Source: Numida meleagris
Taxonomy: Eukaryota > Chordata > Aves > Galliformes > Numididae
DNA length: 64,000 nt
NCBI RefSeq assembly: GCF_002078875.1
Contig: NC_034409.1
Location: 12,466,434 to 12,530,433 of the forward strand
Direction of reading: 5' to 3'
Positions 63,901 to 64,000 of the stretch are shown here, one piece after another. The position numbers were made by a program, and so were the translations under genes. Under the pieces are notes generated by a model. The model worked only from the letters and a program-made list of their open reading frames with translations. It was not told the origin of the DNA and did no database searches. The stretch's first letter is position 1; each line of letters begins with the position of its first letter.

Positions 63901-64000
63901 CAAAAATATCCAACAATTCCTTTGTTCTATACGTGAAACATAAGAATGATCTATACCTCCCAGCTCACGTCACTAGGACACGCAGATTGCTATTTGTGCG
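57967..64000 (-). other. CCDC146 5' intron region, no recognised exon
   Basis: AT-rich and probably intron upstream of the first traced CCDC146 exon. The start codon and the short acidic N-terminus should lie in it or beyond. It contains an ATTT-rich run at about 58727-58743, GAAA repeats at about 60659-60675 and a (TA)n run at about 63288-63302. There is no FGL2-like reading frame and no CR1. One unassigned exon-like open segment is at 59143-59253. Confidence 0.5.
59143..59253 (-). other. Unassigned exon-like cysteine-rich open segment
   Basis: A good acceptor (cactctgtgtag) and a perfect donor (gtaagt) bound 111 bp, exactly 37 codons without a stop. The reading is DQPCWNGLLTCELKCEIKCK, then TCGKLMHIKEKTQTRGQ. 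The cysteines are spaced C-x6-C-x3-C-x3-C-x2-C. It would join the first traced CCDC146 exon in phase, but it does not resemble the CCDC146 N-terminus I know, and I recognise no family. It could be a chance open frame, an alternative exon, or part of an unknown gene. Confidence 0.2.

Overview
The window is vertebrate nuclear DNA, almost certainly from a bird and probably a galliform. The evidence is two recognisable vertebrate multi-exon genes with short introns, several CR1 LINE 3' ends with the typical ATTCTATGATTCTATG-like tails, and no other interspersed repeat class that I could recognise. There is no bacterial-style organisation. Almost every coding segment is a 32 to 249 bp exon bounded by AG/GT splice sites.

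Positions 1-18000, plus strand: the 3' part of GSAP (gamma-secretase activating protein, also called PION). I traced twelve consecutive exons (2007-16918). They join in phase into 339 codons plus a stop and carry the family's conserved C-terminal region. The 5' exons lie to the left of the window.

Positions 18265-57966, minus strand: CCDC146, a long coiled-coil centriole/sperm-flagellum protein. I traced seventeen exons. They sum to 2712 bp (903 codons plus a stop) with every splice phase consistent. Only the short N-terminal acidic segment and 5' UTR are missing, and they probably lie to the right of the window.

The two genes are convergent and their stop codons are only about 1.35 kb apart. 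Poly(A) signals on both strands sit inside this gap, so the 3' UTRs may overlap antisense. The GSAP/CCDC146 neighbourhood matches the order known in mammals. FGL2, which is nested inside CCDC146 in human, is not present in the part seen here.

Non-coding content: about ten CR1 fragments, all on the CCDC146 side. They include a frameshifted reverse-transcriptase C-terminus at 50.7-51.3 kb, an old eroded copy at about 25.8-26.6 kb, and a head-to-head pair at 55.3-55.8 kb. There is also a CpG-retaining intronic block next to a CCDC146 exon, a perfect 18-bp-arm hairpin in a GSAP intron, and several homopolymer palindromes. The last 6 kb (58-64 kb) is AT-rich with no recognised gene; it holds one unassigned, exon-like, cysteine-rich open segment on the minus strand. 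I found no tRNA, rRNA, CRISPR array, retroviral element or new multi-gene system.
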